Made by a program: the position numbers and the translations under genes. Under the pieces are notes generated by a model. It did no database searches. It was not told the origin of the DNA and worked only from the letters and a program-made list of their open reading frames with translations. A stretch of DNA of 64,000 nt from Dehalococcoidia bacterium (GTDB lineage Bacteria > Chloroflexota > Dehalococcoidia > UBA2979), in the NCBI GenBank assembly GCA_023228825.1, contig JALOAL010000003.1, positions 124,001 through 188,000 on the forward strand. The letters run 5' to 3'. Of the stretch, positions 33,486-41,013 are shown piece after piece (within the stretch, counting starts at the first letter, position 1; each line of letters opens with the position of its first letter).

Positions 33486-35015
33486 ATGGAAGCGTTGATC
33501 TTGGTTGTGGGCATCGTGATCGCGTTCGCCCTCGGCGCTGCGATCGCTTATCTCATCGCCCGCTCTGGCGCGAACAGCGTCACCCGCCAGGCGCGGGAGG
33601 AAGCCCGCCTGGTGATGGAAGAGGCGGAAAATCGCGCCCGCAAGGTGGAACTGGACGCAGACCAGAAACTCCTGCGCCGGCGCGAAGAACTCGAAGGCGA
33701 GATCAAGGATCGCCGCACCGAACTCTCTCGCGCCGAGCGCCGCCTGGAGCAGCGCGAAGAGTCGCAGGACCGGCGCGGCGACAACCTGGAGAAGTCGGAG
33801 CAGGCCCTCCGCGACCGCCAGGTGAGTATCGAACGCACGGAGGAGGAGGTCTCCGCCCTGCGTGACGAGGCGCGCCTGGAACTGGAGCGCATCGCCGCCC
33901 TCACGGCGGAGGAGGCGCGCCAGGAGTTGATGGACCGCCTGGACGACGAACTGCGGGACGAGGGCGCCCGCCGCGTGCGCGCTCTTGAGGCCTCTGTCCG
34001 GGCCGAGGCGGATGTACGTTCGCGCAAGATCCTGGCCACCGTCATGCAGCGCATCACCTCCGAGGTGACGGCCGAGACCACCGTGACCGTGGTGCCCATC
34101 CCCTCCGACGAACTGAAGGGCCGCATCATCGGCCGCGAGGGCCGCAACATCCGCGCGTTCGAGGCGGCCACCGGCTGTGACCTCATCATCGACGACACGC
34201 CGGAGGTGGTGACTGTCTCCGGCTTCGACCCGGTTCGCCGTGAGATCGCCCGCGCCGCCCTGGCCCGCCTCATCCAGGACGGGCGCATCCAGCCCACCCG
34301 CATCGAGGAGGCCGTGGACAAGGCCCGCACCGAGATCGACAAGATGATCCAGCAGGCCGGTGAGCAGGCGCTGATCGACGCCGAGGTGACCAACCTGCAC
34401 CCGGAGATCGTCAAGACGCTGGGCAAGTTGCGCTACCGCTACTCCTACGGCCAGAACCAGTTGCGCCACTGCATTGAGACCTCGTGGCTGGCGGCGGCGC
34501 TGGCGCACGAGATCGGCGCCAACGTGGAGATCGCCCGCCTCGGCGGCCTCCTGCACGACCTGGGCAAGGCCGTGGACCGCGAGATGGAGGGCACCCACGC
34601 CCGCCTGGGCGCGGACATCGCCCGCCGCTTCGGCGTGCCTCGGGAGGTCGTCCACTGCATTGAGGCCCACCACGAGGAGGTCACGCCGGAGACGGTGGAG
34701 GCCCTCGTCGTGATCTGCGCGGACGCCATGTCCGGGTCGCGCCCGGGCGCCCGCCGCGAGTCGGCGGAGGAGTACATCAAGCGCCTCGAAGCGCTGGAGG
34801 CCATCGCCAACTCGTTCGAGGGTGTGGACCAGTCCTTCGCCGTGCAGGCGGGCCGCGAGGTGCGCATCATCGTGAAGCCGGACCGCATCGACGACCTGGG
34901 CGCCACGCGCCTGGCCCGCGACGTCTCCCGCAAGATCGAGGAGACCATGCAGTACCCCGGCGAGATCAAGGTCACCGTGGTGCGAGAGATGCGCGCCTCG
35001 GCGGTGGCGCACTAG
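33486..35015 (+). CDS. rny: Ribonuclease Y
   Basis: RNase Y is a membrane-bound endonuclease that starts mRNA decay. The 509-residue protein has an N-terminal transmembrane helix (LILVVGIVIAFALGAAIAYL), a long charged coiled coil (about residues 35-190), a KH domain with GRIIGREGRNIRAFE, and an HD domain with LLHDLGKAVDRE and the later HHEEVTPETVEAL. The length is normal. The start has no strong ribosome binding site but gives the usual N terminus. Confidence 0.97.
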   Translation: MEALILVVGIVIAFALGAAIAYLIARSGANSVTRQAREEARLVMEEAENRARKVELDADQKLLRRREELEGEIKDRRTELSRAERRLEQREESQDRRGDNLEKSEQALRDRQVSIERTEEEVSALRDEARLELERIAALTAEEARQELMDRLDDELRDEGARRVRALEASVRAEADVRSRKILATVMQRITSEVTAETTVTVVPIPSDELKGRIIGREGRNIRAFEAATGCDLIIDDTPEVVTVSGFDPVRREIARAALARLIQDGRIQPTRIEEAVDKARTEIDKMIQQAGEQALIDAEVTNLHPEIVKTLGKLRYRYSYGQNQLRHCIETSWLAAALAHEIGANVEIARLGGLLHDLGKAVDREMEGTHARLGADIARRFGVPREVVHCIEAHHEEVTPETVEALVVICADAMSGSRPGARRESAEEYIKRLEALEAIANSFEGVDQSFAVQAGREVRIIVKPDRIDDLGATRLARDVSRKIEETMQYPGEIKVTVVREMRASAVAH

Positions 35016-35036
35016 CAGCCGGCAGCGGTTCGAGGC

Positions 35037-35078
35037 GTCCACGAGGATGCGTCCACGAGGATGCGTCCACGAGGATGC
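35037..35078 (+). repeat. Three exact tandem copies of a 14-nt unit
   Basis: The unit GTCCACGAGGATGC occurs three times without mismatch (35037, 35051, 35065) between rny and the PHP gene. The third copy contains an in-frame ATG (35075) that is probably not the real start of the next gene. Confidence 0.95.
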
Positions 35079-35104
35079 CATCGGAGGCCACTGGGAGGCG
35101 CGGC

Positions 35105-36019
35105 GTGACGGCAGGACGGCGGAGCACCGCGGACTTCCACACGCACTCGGACCGCTCAGACGGGACGTACGCGCCTGCGAACCTCGTGCGCCTCGCCCAC
35201 CGCAACGGCGTACGCACGCTCGCCATCAGCGACCACGACACCTTCGGGAGCCTGGCGGAGGCGCGCGAGGCGGCGTCCCGCCTCCCCGGCATGCGCATCG
35301 TCCCCGCCGTAGAGATCGGCTGCGACGCCCAGGGTGACGAGGAGATCCACGTGCTGGGCCTGTTCGTCGACCCCACGTACCAGCCGCTGGTGGACGAACT
35401 CGAGCGGATGCGGGCGGCCCGGATTGGCCGGGCGCAGGAGATCGTGCGGCGCTTGGAGGCCCTCGGAACTGCCGTCTCGTGGCAGCGGGTCCTGGAGTAC
35501 GCCGGGGGCGACGAGGGGTCGGTCGGCCGTCCGCACATCGCCCGCGCCCTGGTGGGCACCGGGGTCGTGGAGAGCGTGCAGGAGGCGTTCGACACTCTCC
35601 TGGCGGATGGCGGCCCGGCGTTCGTGGAGCGCGAGAAGATCGACCCCGCGCTGGCGCTGCGCCTCATCCACAACGCCGGCGGACTGGCCGTCTACGCCCA
35701 CCCCGCCGGCCGCGACCCGGAGAGGCCCGTGGCGCCCGAGGTGTACACCGCCATCACCGACGAACTCATGGCCGCCGGCCTTGACGGCATCGAGGTCTAC
35801 TACCGCGCCTACGACAGGGCGCAGGTGGAGACCCTCCGCGCCTTCGCCGAAGAGGGTGGCCTGCTCCCCACCGGCGGTTCGGACTTCCACGGCCTGAGCC
35901 GGGACCACGAGACCGAGCCCGGCTGCTTCCACATGCCGCCGGAGGCCGTGCAACGCGCCCTGGACACGGCCGCTGCGCGCGGCTGCCTGGTCCCGGCCGC
36001 GACGCCGGTGGCGAACTGA
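35105..36019 (+). CDS. PHP-domain phosphoesterase (TrpH/YciV-like)
   Basis: This family includes RNase AM, a 5'-3' exonuclease and 3',5'-nucleotide phosphatase. The 304-residue protein has the PHP motifs: DFHTHSDRSDGTY at the start, ISDHDTFGSLAEA, VPAVEIGCD, the late YAHPAGRDPE, and GGSDFHG with metal ligands. I chose the GTG at 35105 because it has GGGAGG 6 nt upstream. The ATG at 35075 lies in a repeat and has no usable ribosome binding site. It follows rny, another RNase, so a shared role in RNA turnover is plausible but unproven. Confidence 0.88.
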   Translation: MTAGRRSTADFHTHSDRSDGTYAPANLVRLAHRNGVRTLAISDHDTFGSLAEAREAASRLPGMRIVPAVEIGCDAQGDEEIHVLGLFVDPTYQPLVDELERMRAARIGRAQEIVRRLEALGTAVSWQRVLEYAGGDEGSVGRPHIARALVGTGVVESVQEAFDTLLADGGPAFVEREKIDPALALRLIHNAGGLAVYAHPAGRDPERPVAPEVYTAITDELMAAGLDGIEVYYRAYDRAQVETLRAFAEEGGLLPTGGSDFHGLSRDHETEPGCFHMPPEAVQRALDTAAARGCLVPAATPVAN

Positions 36020-36029
36020 GCCGCCCCCG

Positions 36030-36563
36030 ATGACCGCGCTCCGCACGGACGAACACGGCGACCCGATCTACTCCTGCGCGCGCCACCCTGAGGTGGAGAC
36101 CGCGCTCCAGTGCGGCCGCTGCGACACCCCCATCTGCCCTCGATGCATGGTGCACACGCCGGGCGGCATCCGCTGCCCGGACTGCGCGCGCCTGCGCCGG
36201 CCGCCCATGTACGAACTGGCGCCGCTGGACTATGCGAAGGCCTTCGGCGTGGCGCTGGTGCTGGCGCCGGCCCTCGGCTTCGTCGGCGCGCTGCTCATCC
36301 CGGGACGCGGGTTCGGCGGGTTCTTCCTCATCCTCGCGCTGTTCGTGGGCTCAGGCGCCGGCACCCTCGTCGCCGAGGCCCTGCGACGCGCGACGAGCGG
36401 CAAGCGCGGGCCCGTGATGCAGGCCGCCGCCGCCGCCACGCTGGTGGGCGCACTCCTGGTGCGCGCGGTGCTGGGTGACGCGCTGGATGCGATCTTCTCG
36501 GACGTCGCCGGGCTGCTGATCGTGGCCGTCGGCATCTTCGCCGCGTGGGGCCGCCTACGCTGA
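36030..36563 (+). CDS. B-box-like zinc-finger membrane protein
   Basis: The 177-residue protein starts with a zinc-binding module: CARHPEVETALQCGRCDTPICPRC followed by MVHTPGGIRCPDC. Three or four hydrophobic segments follow (AFGVALVLAPALGFVGALLI, GFFLILALFVGSGAGTLVAE, MQAAAAATLVGALLVRAVL, and the end). Similar finger-plus-membrane proteins occur widely without known function. It is 10 nt after the PHP gene, so probably in the same operon. Confidence 0.8.
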   Translation: MTALRTDEHGDPIYSCARHPEVETALQCGRCDTPICPRCMVHTPGGIRCPDCARLRRPPMYELAPLDYAKAFGVALVLAPALGFVGALLIPGRGFGGFFLILALFVGSGAGTLVAEALRRATSGKRGPVMQAAAAATLVGALLVRAVLGDALDAIFSDVAGLLIVAVGIFAAWGRLR

Positions 36564-36569
36564 CGCGGC

Positions 36570-36593
36570 GCCGAGGTGCCGAGGTGCCGAGGC
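36570..36593 (+). repeat. Three tandem copies of GCCGAGGT
   Basis: An 8-nt unit occurs three times, the last with one change (GCCGAGGC), just after the zinc-finger gene stop. Confidence 0.85.
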
Positions 36594-36604
36594 GACTGAG
36601 GGGA

Positions 36605-36898
36605 CTAGGAGAAGCGTTCCACGACGACCAGGACCGCAAGCATGCCAAAGCAGACCGCGGACACTGTCAGCACACGCCGGATCTCGACGAGCATCTCGGA
36701 GGACTCGCGGGCCATCACACGGTCTGACCGCACCTGGGTCGGCATGGCCACCTCACGGCGCGTGGCGCGCAACGGAGCGCCGTCCGCGACCGGCGCCACT
36801 CCTTCGCCGCGCCCGTCGCCCAGCGGCGCCGGCGAGACCGCCCGAGGCGCCACGTTGCGAGGCGTACGCCGGCTGCGTCGTCGTCGTTCGCGGCCCAT
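36605..36898 (-). CDS. Small basic protein with a C-terminal membrane anchor
   Basis: The 97-residue protein starts MGRERRRRSRRTPR, remains basic and disordered, and ends with a single hydrophobic helix (VLTVSAVCFGMLAVLVVVERF) that is preceded by SSEMLVEIRR. I chose the ATG at 36898 with GAGGGGG 4 nt upstream. I do not recognise the family. The topology suggests a tail-anchored protein with a nucleic-acid-binding cytoplasmic part, which is an inference from charge only. Confidence 0.6.
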   Translation of the reverse strand: MGRERRRRSRRTPRNVAPRAVSPAPLGDGRGEGVAPVADGAPLRATRREVAMPTQVRSDRVMARESSEMLVEIRRVLTVSAVCFGMLAVLVVVERFS

Positions 36899-37030
36899 GG
36901 AACCCCCTCGGCGTTCGCGCCTGCATCGCTGCCCTCGCAGCATCAGCCCGCGTCGAGTGTATGCCCCCCGATCCCTGCGCGACAGGCCGCCCCCGGCCGT
37001 CAGGATGCCCTCGAAGCCGTGCCGGTCGCG

Positions 37031-37060
37031 TTGACCGAACAGCCCCGCGCAGGCTACGTT
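37031..37060 (+). promoter_or_regulatory. Promoter of tRNA-Asp
   Basis: TTGACC (37031) and TACGTT (37055) are spaced by 18 nt and end 10 nt before the tRNA. It is one of the few promoters in the window with a recognisable -35. Confidence 0.65.
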
Positions 37061-37070
37061 GTCTACCCAC

Positions 37071-37147
37071 GGCCCCGTGGTGTAGCGGCCTAACACGCCA
37101 CCCTGTCACGGTGGAGATCGTCGGTTCGAATCCGATCGGGGTCGCCA
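37071..37147 (+). tRNA. tRNA-Asp (GTC), CCA encoded
   Basis: The acceptor stem pairs GGCCCCG with CGGGGTC. The anticodon arm is CCACC-CTGTCAC-GGTGG with anticodon GTC. The T arm contains GGTTCGAATCC. The 3' CCA (37145-37147) is encoded after the discriminator G. Confidence 0.97.
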
Positions 37148-37148
37148 G

Positions 37149-37188
37149 AACCCGCTGAGCCGCAGAGGCTGCAGCGGGTTTCCTGTTT
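37149..37188 (+). terminator. Terminator of tRNA-Asp
   Basis: AACCCGCTG (37149-37157) pairs with CAGCGGGTT (37172-37180), and the stem runs into TTTCCTGTTT. Confidence 0.85.
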
Positions 37189-37338
37189 CCCGGCCTGGAC
37201 GCAGTATCCTCGCGCGCATAAGCACTCCGGAGCGACTCCGTACGAGGGCTATCCCGGTGGGGGCCGGCGCCTGCTGGGACCGCCCGGCCAGGCTGGCCGC
37301 CTGCGGGGACGGCCCCCCTCCTGTCTCCGGCGACTGTC

Positions 37339-38062
37339 CTATCCCCGAGTAGAGGCGACGGCGGGTTCGCGCTCGGGTGTGGGGGCCGACCAGGCGCGGA
37401 CGGGGGTGAGGCCCAGGGCGCGGCGGCCGGTGAACTCCAGTTGCTGCTTCGCGGGGAGTGGGTGGAAACTGCCCGGCGCGCACGTCGCGCAGGAGACGTT
37501 CCAGGCCGTTGCGGCGGTAGAACGCGGCGCCGCCGGCGACCTCCACGGCGCGCTCCACGGTGCACTGTGTCGCCTCGACCACCTTCGTCTTCAGGATGAG
37601 CATCTCGTCGCTCAGGTCGAGCGAGGGCCGCACGTCCAGGTCGTTGACCATGGCGACCATGTGGTCGTGCAGTGTCCGGGCGATCACAAGGGCGCTCCGC
37701 ATCTCGCCGGCGGCCCACTGCACGGCGGGGTCCAGCGCGTTTCGCGCGGCGAATGGCAGGGCCGTCTCCGCAGCGCGCTCGGCAATGCCCACGTAGACCC
37801 CCATGACGAGCGGCAGCGCGACGGTGATCACCACGTTCCACACGTCGTGAAACTCGCCTCGATGCCGGCGCAGGAAGACGGCGCCTTCGGGCACGAAGAC
37901 CTCGTCCAGGACGATGGTCTGGGAGCCCGTGGCGCGCATGCCGAGGGTGTGCCAGTCGTCCTGCAGGGAGACGCCCTCGGCGTCCATCGGCACGGCGAAG
38001 TGCAGCACCTGCCACCCGTCCACGGGATCCTCGAACGGCGCGCTGGTCAACACGACGTCCTG
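37339..38062 (-). pseudogene. Acyl-CoA dehydrogenase remnant, 5' part deleted and frameshifted
   Basis: The readable part, from GDQDVVLTSAPFEDPV, corresponds to the middle and C-terminal domains of an acyl-CoA dehydrogenase-like flavoprotein: HFAVPMDAEGVSLQDDWHTLGMRATGSQ and later VAGGAAFYRRNGLERLLRDVRAG. The first ~150 residues are missing, because at about 38050 the sequence turns into an AraC gene on the other strand. Near the C terminus the frame is broken: with one A fewer in the AAA at 37466-37468 it would read GQFHPLPAKQQLEFTGRRALGL and end at 37339. The gene is thus damaged twice and should be inactive. Confidence 0.85.
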
Positions 38063-38869
38063 GTCACCCACGGGTCCATCTGGTTCGAGGTGGACGGCCA
38101 CGCCGAGCCGCTGCGGCTGGACGACGGCGACATCATCGTGCTGCCGGGTGGGGCGATCCACAGCCTGACGGACGCCCCCGGCTCCTTGCCGTCGCCGGCC
38201 GCGACACTGGCGGACCACGTGCACGGCGATCCCCCCACGTTGCAGTGCGGCGGCCAGGGCGACGCCTCCGAGGCGTTGTGCAGCTTCTTCCAGTACAACA
38301 GCCGGCTCTTCAATCCGCTCTTGCGCGCCCTCCCGCCGGTGCTGGTGATCCGCCACGACTCGGAGGGCTCGCCGTGGCTCACGGCGACCGTGCAGCGCGC
38401 GTTCACGGAGACGAACGACCACCGGATGGGCCGGTCGGCAATAGTCGGGCGTCTCACGGAACTGCTGTTCCTGGAGGTCGTGCAGCGCTTCCTGGAGGAG
38501 GGCGAAGGCGCGGCCTGCCCGGGGGTGCTCAACGATCCGATCGTGAACACGGCGCTCGCCACGCTGCACACCGCCCCCGACCGGCCGTGGACGCTGGACA
38601 TGCTCGCACGGGAGGCGGGGGCGTCGCGCTCCACGCTGGCGGAGCATTTCAGCGAGCGCGTGGGCATCTCGCCGATGCGGTACCTCACAGAGTGGCGCAT
38701 CGAACTGGCGGCGCAGCGGCTGCAGGAGACGGACGACTCCGTGCTGGCGGTGGCGAACGCCTCCGGCTACGACTCGGGGGCGGCGTTCAGCCGGGCGTTC
38801 AAGCGCCTCACCGGCCAGCCACCCGCCGCCTGGCGTCGCGCCCAGCGGAGCACCCTCGGCGCGAGGTGA
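38051..38869 (+). pseudogene. AraC-family regulator lacking its N terminus
   Basis: From about 38051 the plus strand encodes the cupin-type sensor domain of an AraC-family regulator (HGSIWFEVDGHAEPLRLDDGD, IIVLPGGAIHSL) and a complete helix-turn-helix domain (LAREAGASRSTLAEHFSERVG, then FSRAFKRLTGQPPAAWRR). The first ~50 residues, the start codon and the promoter are missing, having been replaced by the acyl-CoA dehydrogenase remnant in opposite orientation. The open frame continues upstream only as its shadow. A short form starting at an internal codon cannot be excluded. Confidence 0.8.
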
Positions 38870-39074
38870 CGCGGGGATCCTGAGGCGTGATCCGCACGGA
38901 CCTGGCCGCAGACGGCCTCCCCATCGCGGACGGCGCCGTGGACGTCGCTGACCTGGACGTGGTGGCCGACAGTGGCGAGTTCGCCGTCGGCAATGGCGGC
39001 GCCGCATCGACGCAAACTAGACGGGCGGTGTTGCAGGCGCGTGAAACGCACGCCGCCACCGTCACCCCGCGATC

Positions 39075-39911
39075 CTATGCCTCTGCCAGCGCCTCGAGGC
39101 GGTCCGCCAGCCGGACCACGCCCAGCGCACGCAGGCGCTCGGCGCCGGCGCGCCAGTCGGGTGCGCTCGTGGGGAGCGTGACGGGGACTTGCGGACGCAA
39201 CTCCACCACCTCACGGAAGCGGCGCAGCAGGTCCTGCTCCGCCGCACGGGTGCCCGTCTCCAGAAAGGCCTCCAGCGTGCCGTGCTTCAGCAACAGCGCC
39301 GCAGCGGTCTTCGCGCCGATCCCCTTCGCGCCGGGGATGCGGTCGGAGGGGTCGCCGGCCAGCGCCTTGAAGTCCGGCACCTGCTCCGGCAGCACGCCCA
39401 GGCGTTCCACGACTTCCGCGGGACCGATGCGGTCCATCTCGCGCACGCCTCGACGCGGGGAGAGGATGGTGACGGCGTCCGAGGCCAACTGGTAGGCGTC
39501 CTTGTCGTTGGTCAGGAGCAGGCACGAGCCGCCCTCCGCTACCTCCCGCTGCGCGGCGGCGGCCATGAGGTCGTCCGCCTCGAAGCCGGCGGCCTTGCCC
39601 ACACCGAAGGCGAAGGCGGCGCAGAGGTCCGGCAGCACCTCCAGTTGCGCGACGATCTCCGGATCGAAGACGCGCCCGCCCTGGTACTCCGGCCAGAGGC
39701 GGTGGCGGTACGTCTCCACGCCCAGCGTGTCCCACGCGACGAAGACTGCCCGGGGCGCCTCCGCCGTCCAGAGGTTCGCGAGCATGCCGAAGACGCCGCT
39801 GATGGCGTTCACCGGCTTCCCGTCCACGCCTCGGACGGTCCTGGGGGTGGAGTGGTAGGCGCGATGGGCGAGGTTGTCGCCATCCACGATGAGAAGAGAT
39901 CGTCGGTCCAT
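39075..39911 (-). CDS. Stand-alone 5'-3' exonuclease (flap nuclease of the PolA N-terminal type)
   Basis: This nuclease removes RNA primers or flaps. The 278-residue protein contains only the exonuclease part of DNA polymerase I: LLIVDGDNLAHRAYHSTP at the start, AWDTLGVETYRHRLWPEYQ, FEADDLMAAAA, the metal-binding TNDKDAYQLAS, and the helix-hairpin-helix FKALAGDPSDRIPGAKGIGAKTAAALL. The length fits stand-alone enzymes such as ExoIX. A complete polA may exist elsewhere. It is transcribed alone. Confidence 0.93.
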   Translation of the reverse strand: MDRRSLLIVDGDNLAHRAYHSTPRTVRGVDGKPVNAISGVFGMLANLWTAEAPRAVFVAWDTLGVETYRHRLWPEYQGGRVFDPEIVAQLEVLPDLCAAFAFGVGKAAGFEADDLMAAAAQREVAEGGSCLLLTNDKDAYQLASDAVTILSPRRGVREMDRIGPAEVVERLGVLPEQVPDFKALAGDPSDRIPGAKGIGAKTAAALLLKHGTLEAFLETGTRAAEQDLLRRFREVVELRPQVPVTLPTSAPDWRAGAERLRALGVVRLADRLEALAEA

Positions 39912-40372
39912 GCTCGCCCCTTACTGGTCAACTGGGAGTATTCCACGCCTCCACCATGTGGGGCCCGTGGCCTCCGGATGTACCAGCCTGCACCGCCTGT
40001 ACCGCCTTGGGGATTGCGAGGGCACTGCCAGACGCGTGCGGCGCGCCGTTATCCGCCGGAGATGGCGCGGCAGGGAGTTTGTAGATGCTCCCGAACGGGA
40101 GACGAACACCTTCCCTTTTCGTGAGGCGGAGGTGTTTCTGTGTCCAGCGCCGTCCAGTGTCTGGGGCGCCTTCCGGACGGCATTCCGGCGTTATCAGGCA
40201 TCGCATCCGTTGTTGTTTATGCCGGCGTATAAGAACGCTTTATCACGTCGGGATGATTTCGCAACGGGAACACCGTGTTTTGCCGCGTGTTTCGAGCATC
40301 CTCACCCTGTCCGGAGACGTACCCCTTACAGCAACCGTTCCGCCCCGGAATTGGACTCAAGGGAGACCGCCC
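39912..40372 (+). other. 461-nt intergenic region of lower GC content
   Basis: No gene is supported here. The stretch from about 40110 to 40350 is markedly AT-richer than the surroundings and contains TATAAG (40227) and TTTATC (40239), possible -10 elements for the following lipoprotein gene. The short open frames have no family features and no ribosome binding sites. Confidence 0.5.
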
Positions 40373-40975
40373 GTGCTCGAAGATGAAAAGACGACGCGTT
40401 CCAGGACATACCTGGGACGCATCGCCCTGACGTGCCTGGTGGGAGGCGCGTTGTTCCTGGCCGCCTGTAATAGCGACGACGACAACGGAGACAACGGAGA
40501 CACCACCGCCGTCCCCACCGTGACGGAGACGGAGACCGCGACCGAAACCGCGACGGCCACGGCGACCGAGACTGAGACGGCCACGGAGACGCCAACGGCC
40601 ACCGAGACGGCGGACGCCGACACCACCTTGCGCGTGGAAGAAGAGGGCGACCTGGCGCCGTTCCTGGTGGATGCGGACGGCATGACCCTCTACACGTTCG
40701 CCAACGACGAGGACGGCGTCAGCAACTGCGACGCTGACTGCGAGGCCAACTGGCCGCCCCTGACCGTGGAGGCCGGGGAGGAGCCGACCGCCGGTGAGGG
40801 TGCGGACGGCACGCTCGGCACCATCGAGCGGGATGACGGCACCCTGCACGTCACCTACGACGGCCAGCCGCTGTACACGTACACCGCAGACACCGCCCCC
40901 GGCGACACCAACGGGCACGAGGTGGGCGACCTCTGGTTCATCGCGGAGCCGGACGGCAGCGCCTCGGCCTCCTAG
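40373..40975 (+). CDS. Lipoprotein with COG4315-type repeats
   Basis: The 200-residue protein has a signal peptide with lipobox LAAC (in GALFLAACNSDDD), then a long linker of Asp, Thr, Ala and Glu (TETETATETATATATETE), then two copies of the secreted repeat of PF03640/COG4315: LVDADGMTLYTFAND with CDADCEANWPPL, and LHVTYDGQPLYTYTAD. The function of this family is not established. GTG 40373 has GGGAG 8 nt upstream. Confidence 0.87.
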   Translation: MLEDEKTTRSRTYLGRIALTCLVGGALFLAACNSDDDNGDNGDTTAVPTVTETETATETATATATETETATETPTATETADADTTLRVEEEGDLAPFLVDADGMTLYTFANDEDGVSNCDADCEANWPPLTVEAGEEPTAGEGADGTLGTIERDDGTLHVTYDGQPLYTYTADTAPGDTNGHEVGDLWFIAEPDGSASAS

Positions 40976-41013
40976 CGTCCCGAGGAGCAACGCAGCCCGG
41001 CGTCGACTCGCCG

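Noticed and set aside
35037..35078. CRISPR-like direct repeats
   Set aside because: The units are 14 nt and directly adjacent, with no spacers and no cas genes. No CRISPR array was seen anywhere in the window.
35075..35104. ATG 35075 as start of the PHP gene
   Set aside because: It lies in the third copy of a 14-nt repeat and lacks a ribosome binding site, whereas GTG 35105 has GGGAGG at ideal spacing.
37106..39007. 633-residue minus-strand frame as one protein
   Set aside because: It joins an antisense reading of the AraC gene, the acyl-CoA dehydrogenase remnant and an antisense reading of tRNA-Asp (the RPRSDSNRRS tail is a well-known false tRNA product).
38870..39074. Small gene between the AraC remnant and the exonuclease
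   Set aside because: The plus frame from 38887 runs into the antisense of the exonuclease and has no family features or ribosome binding site.
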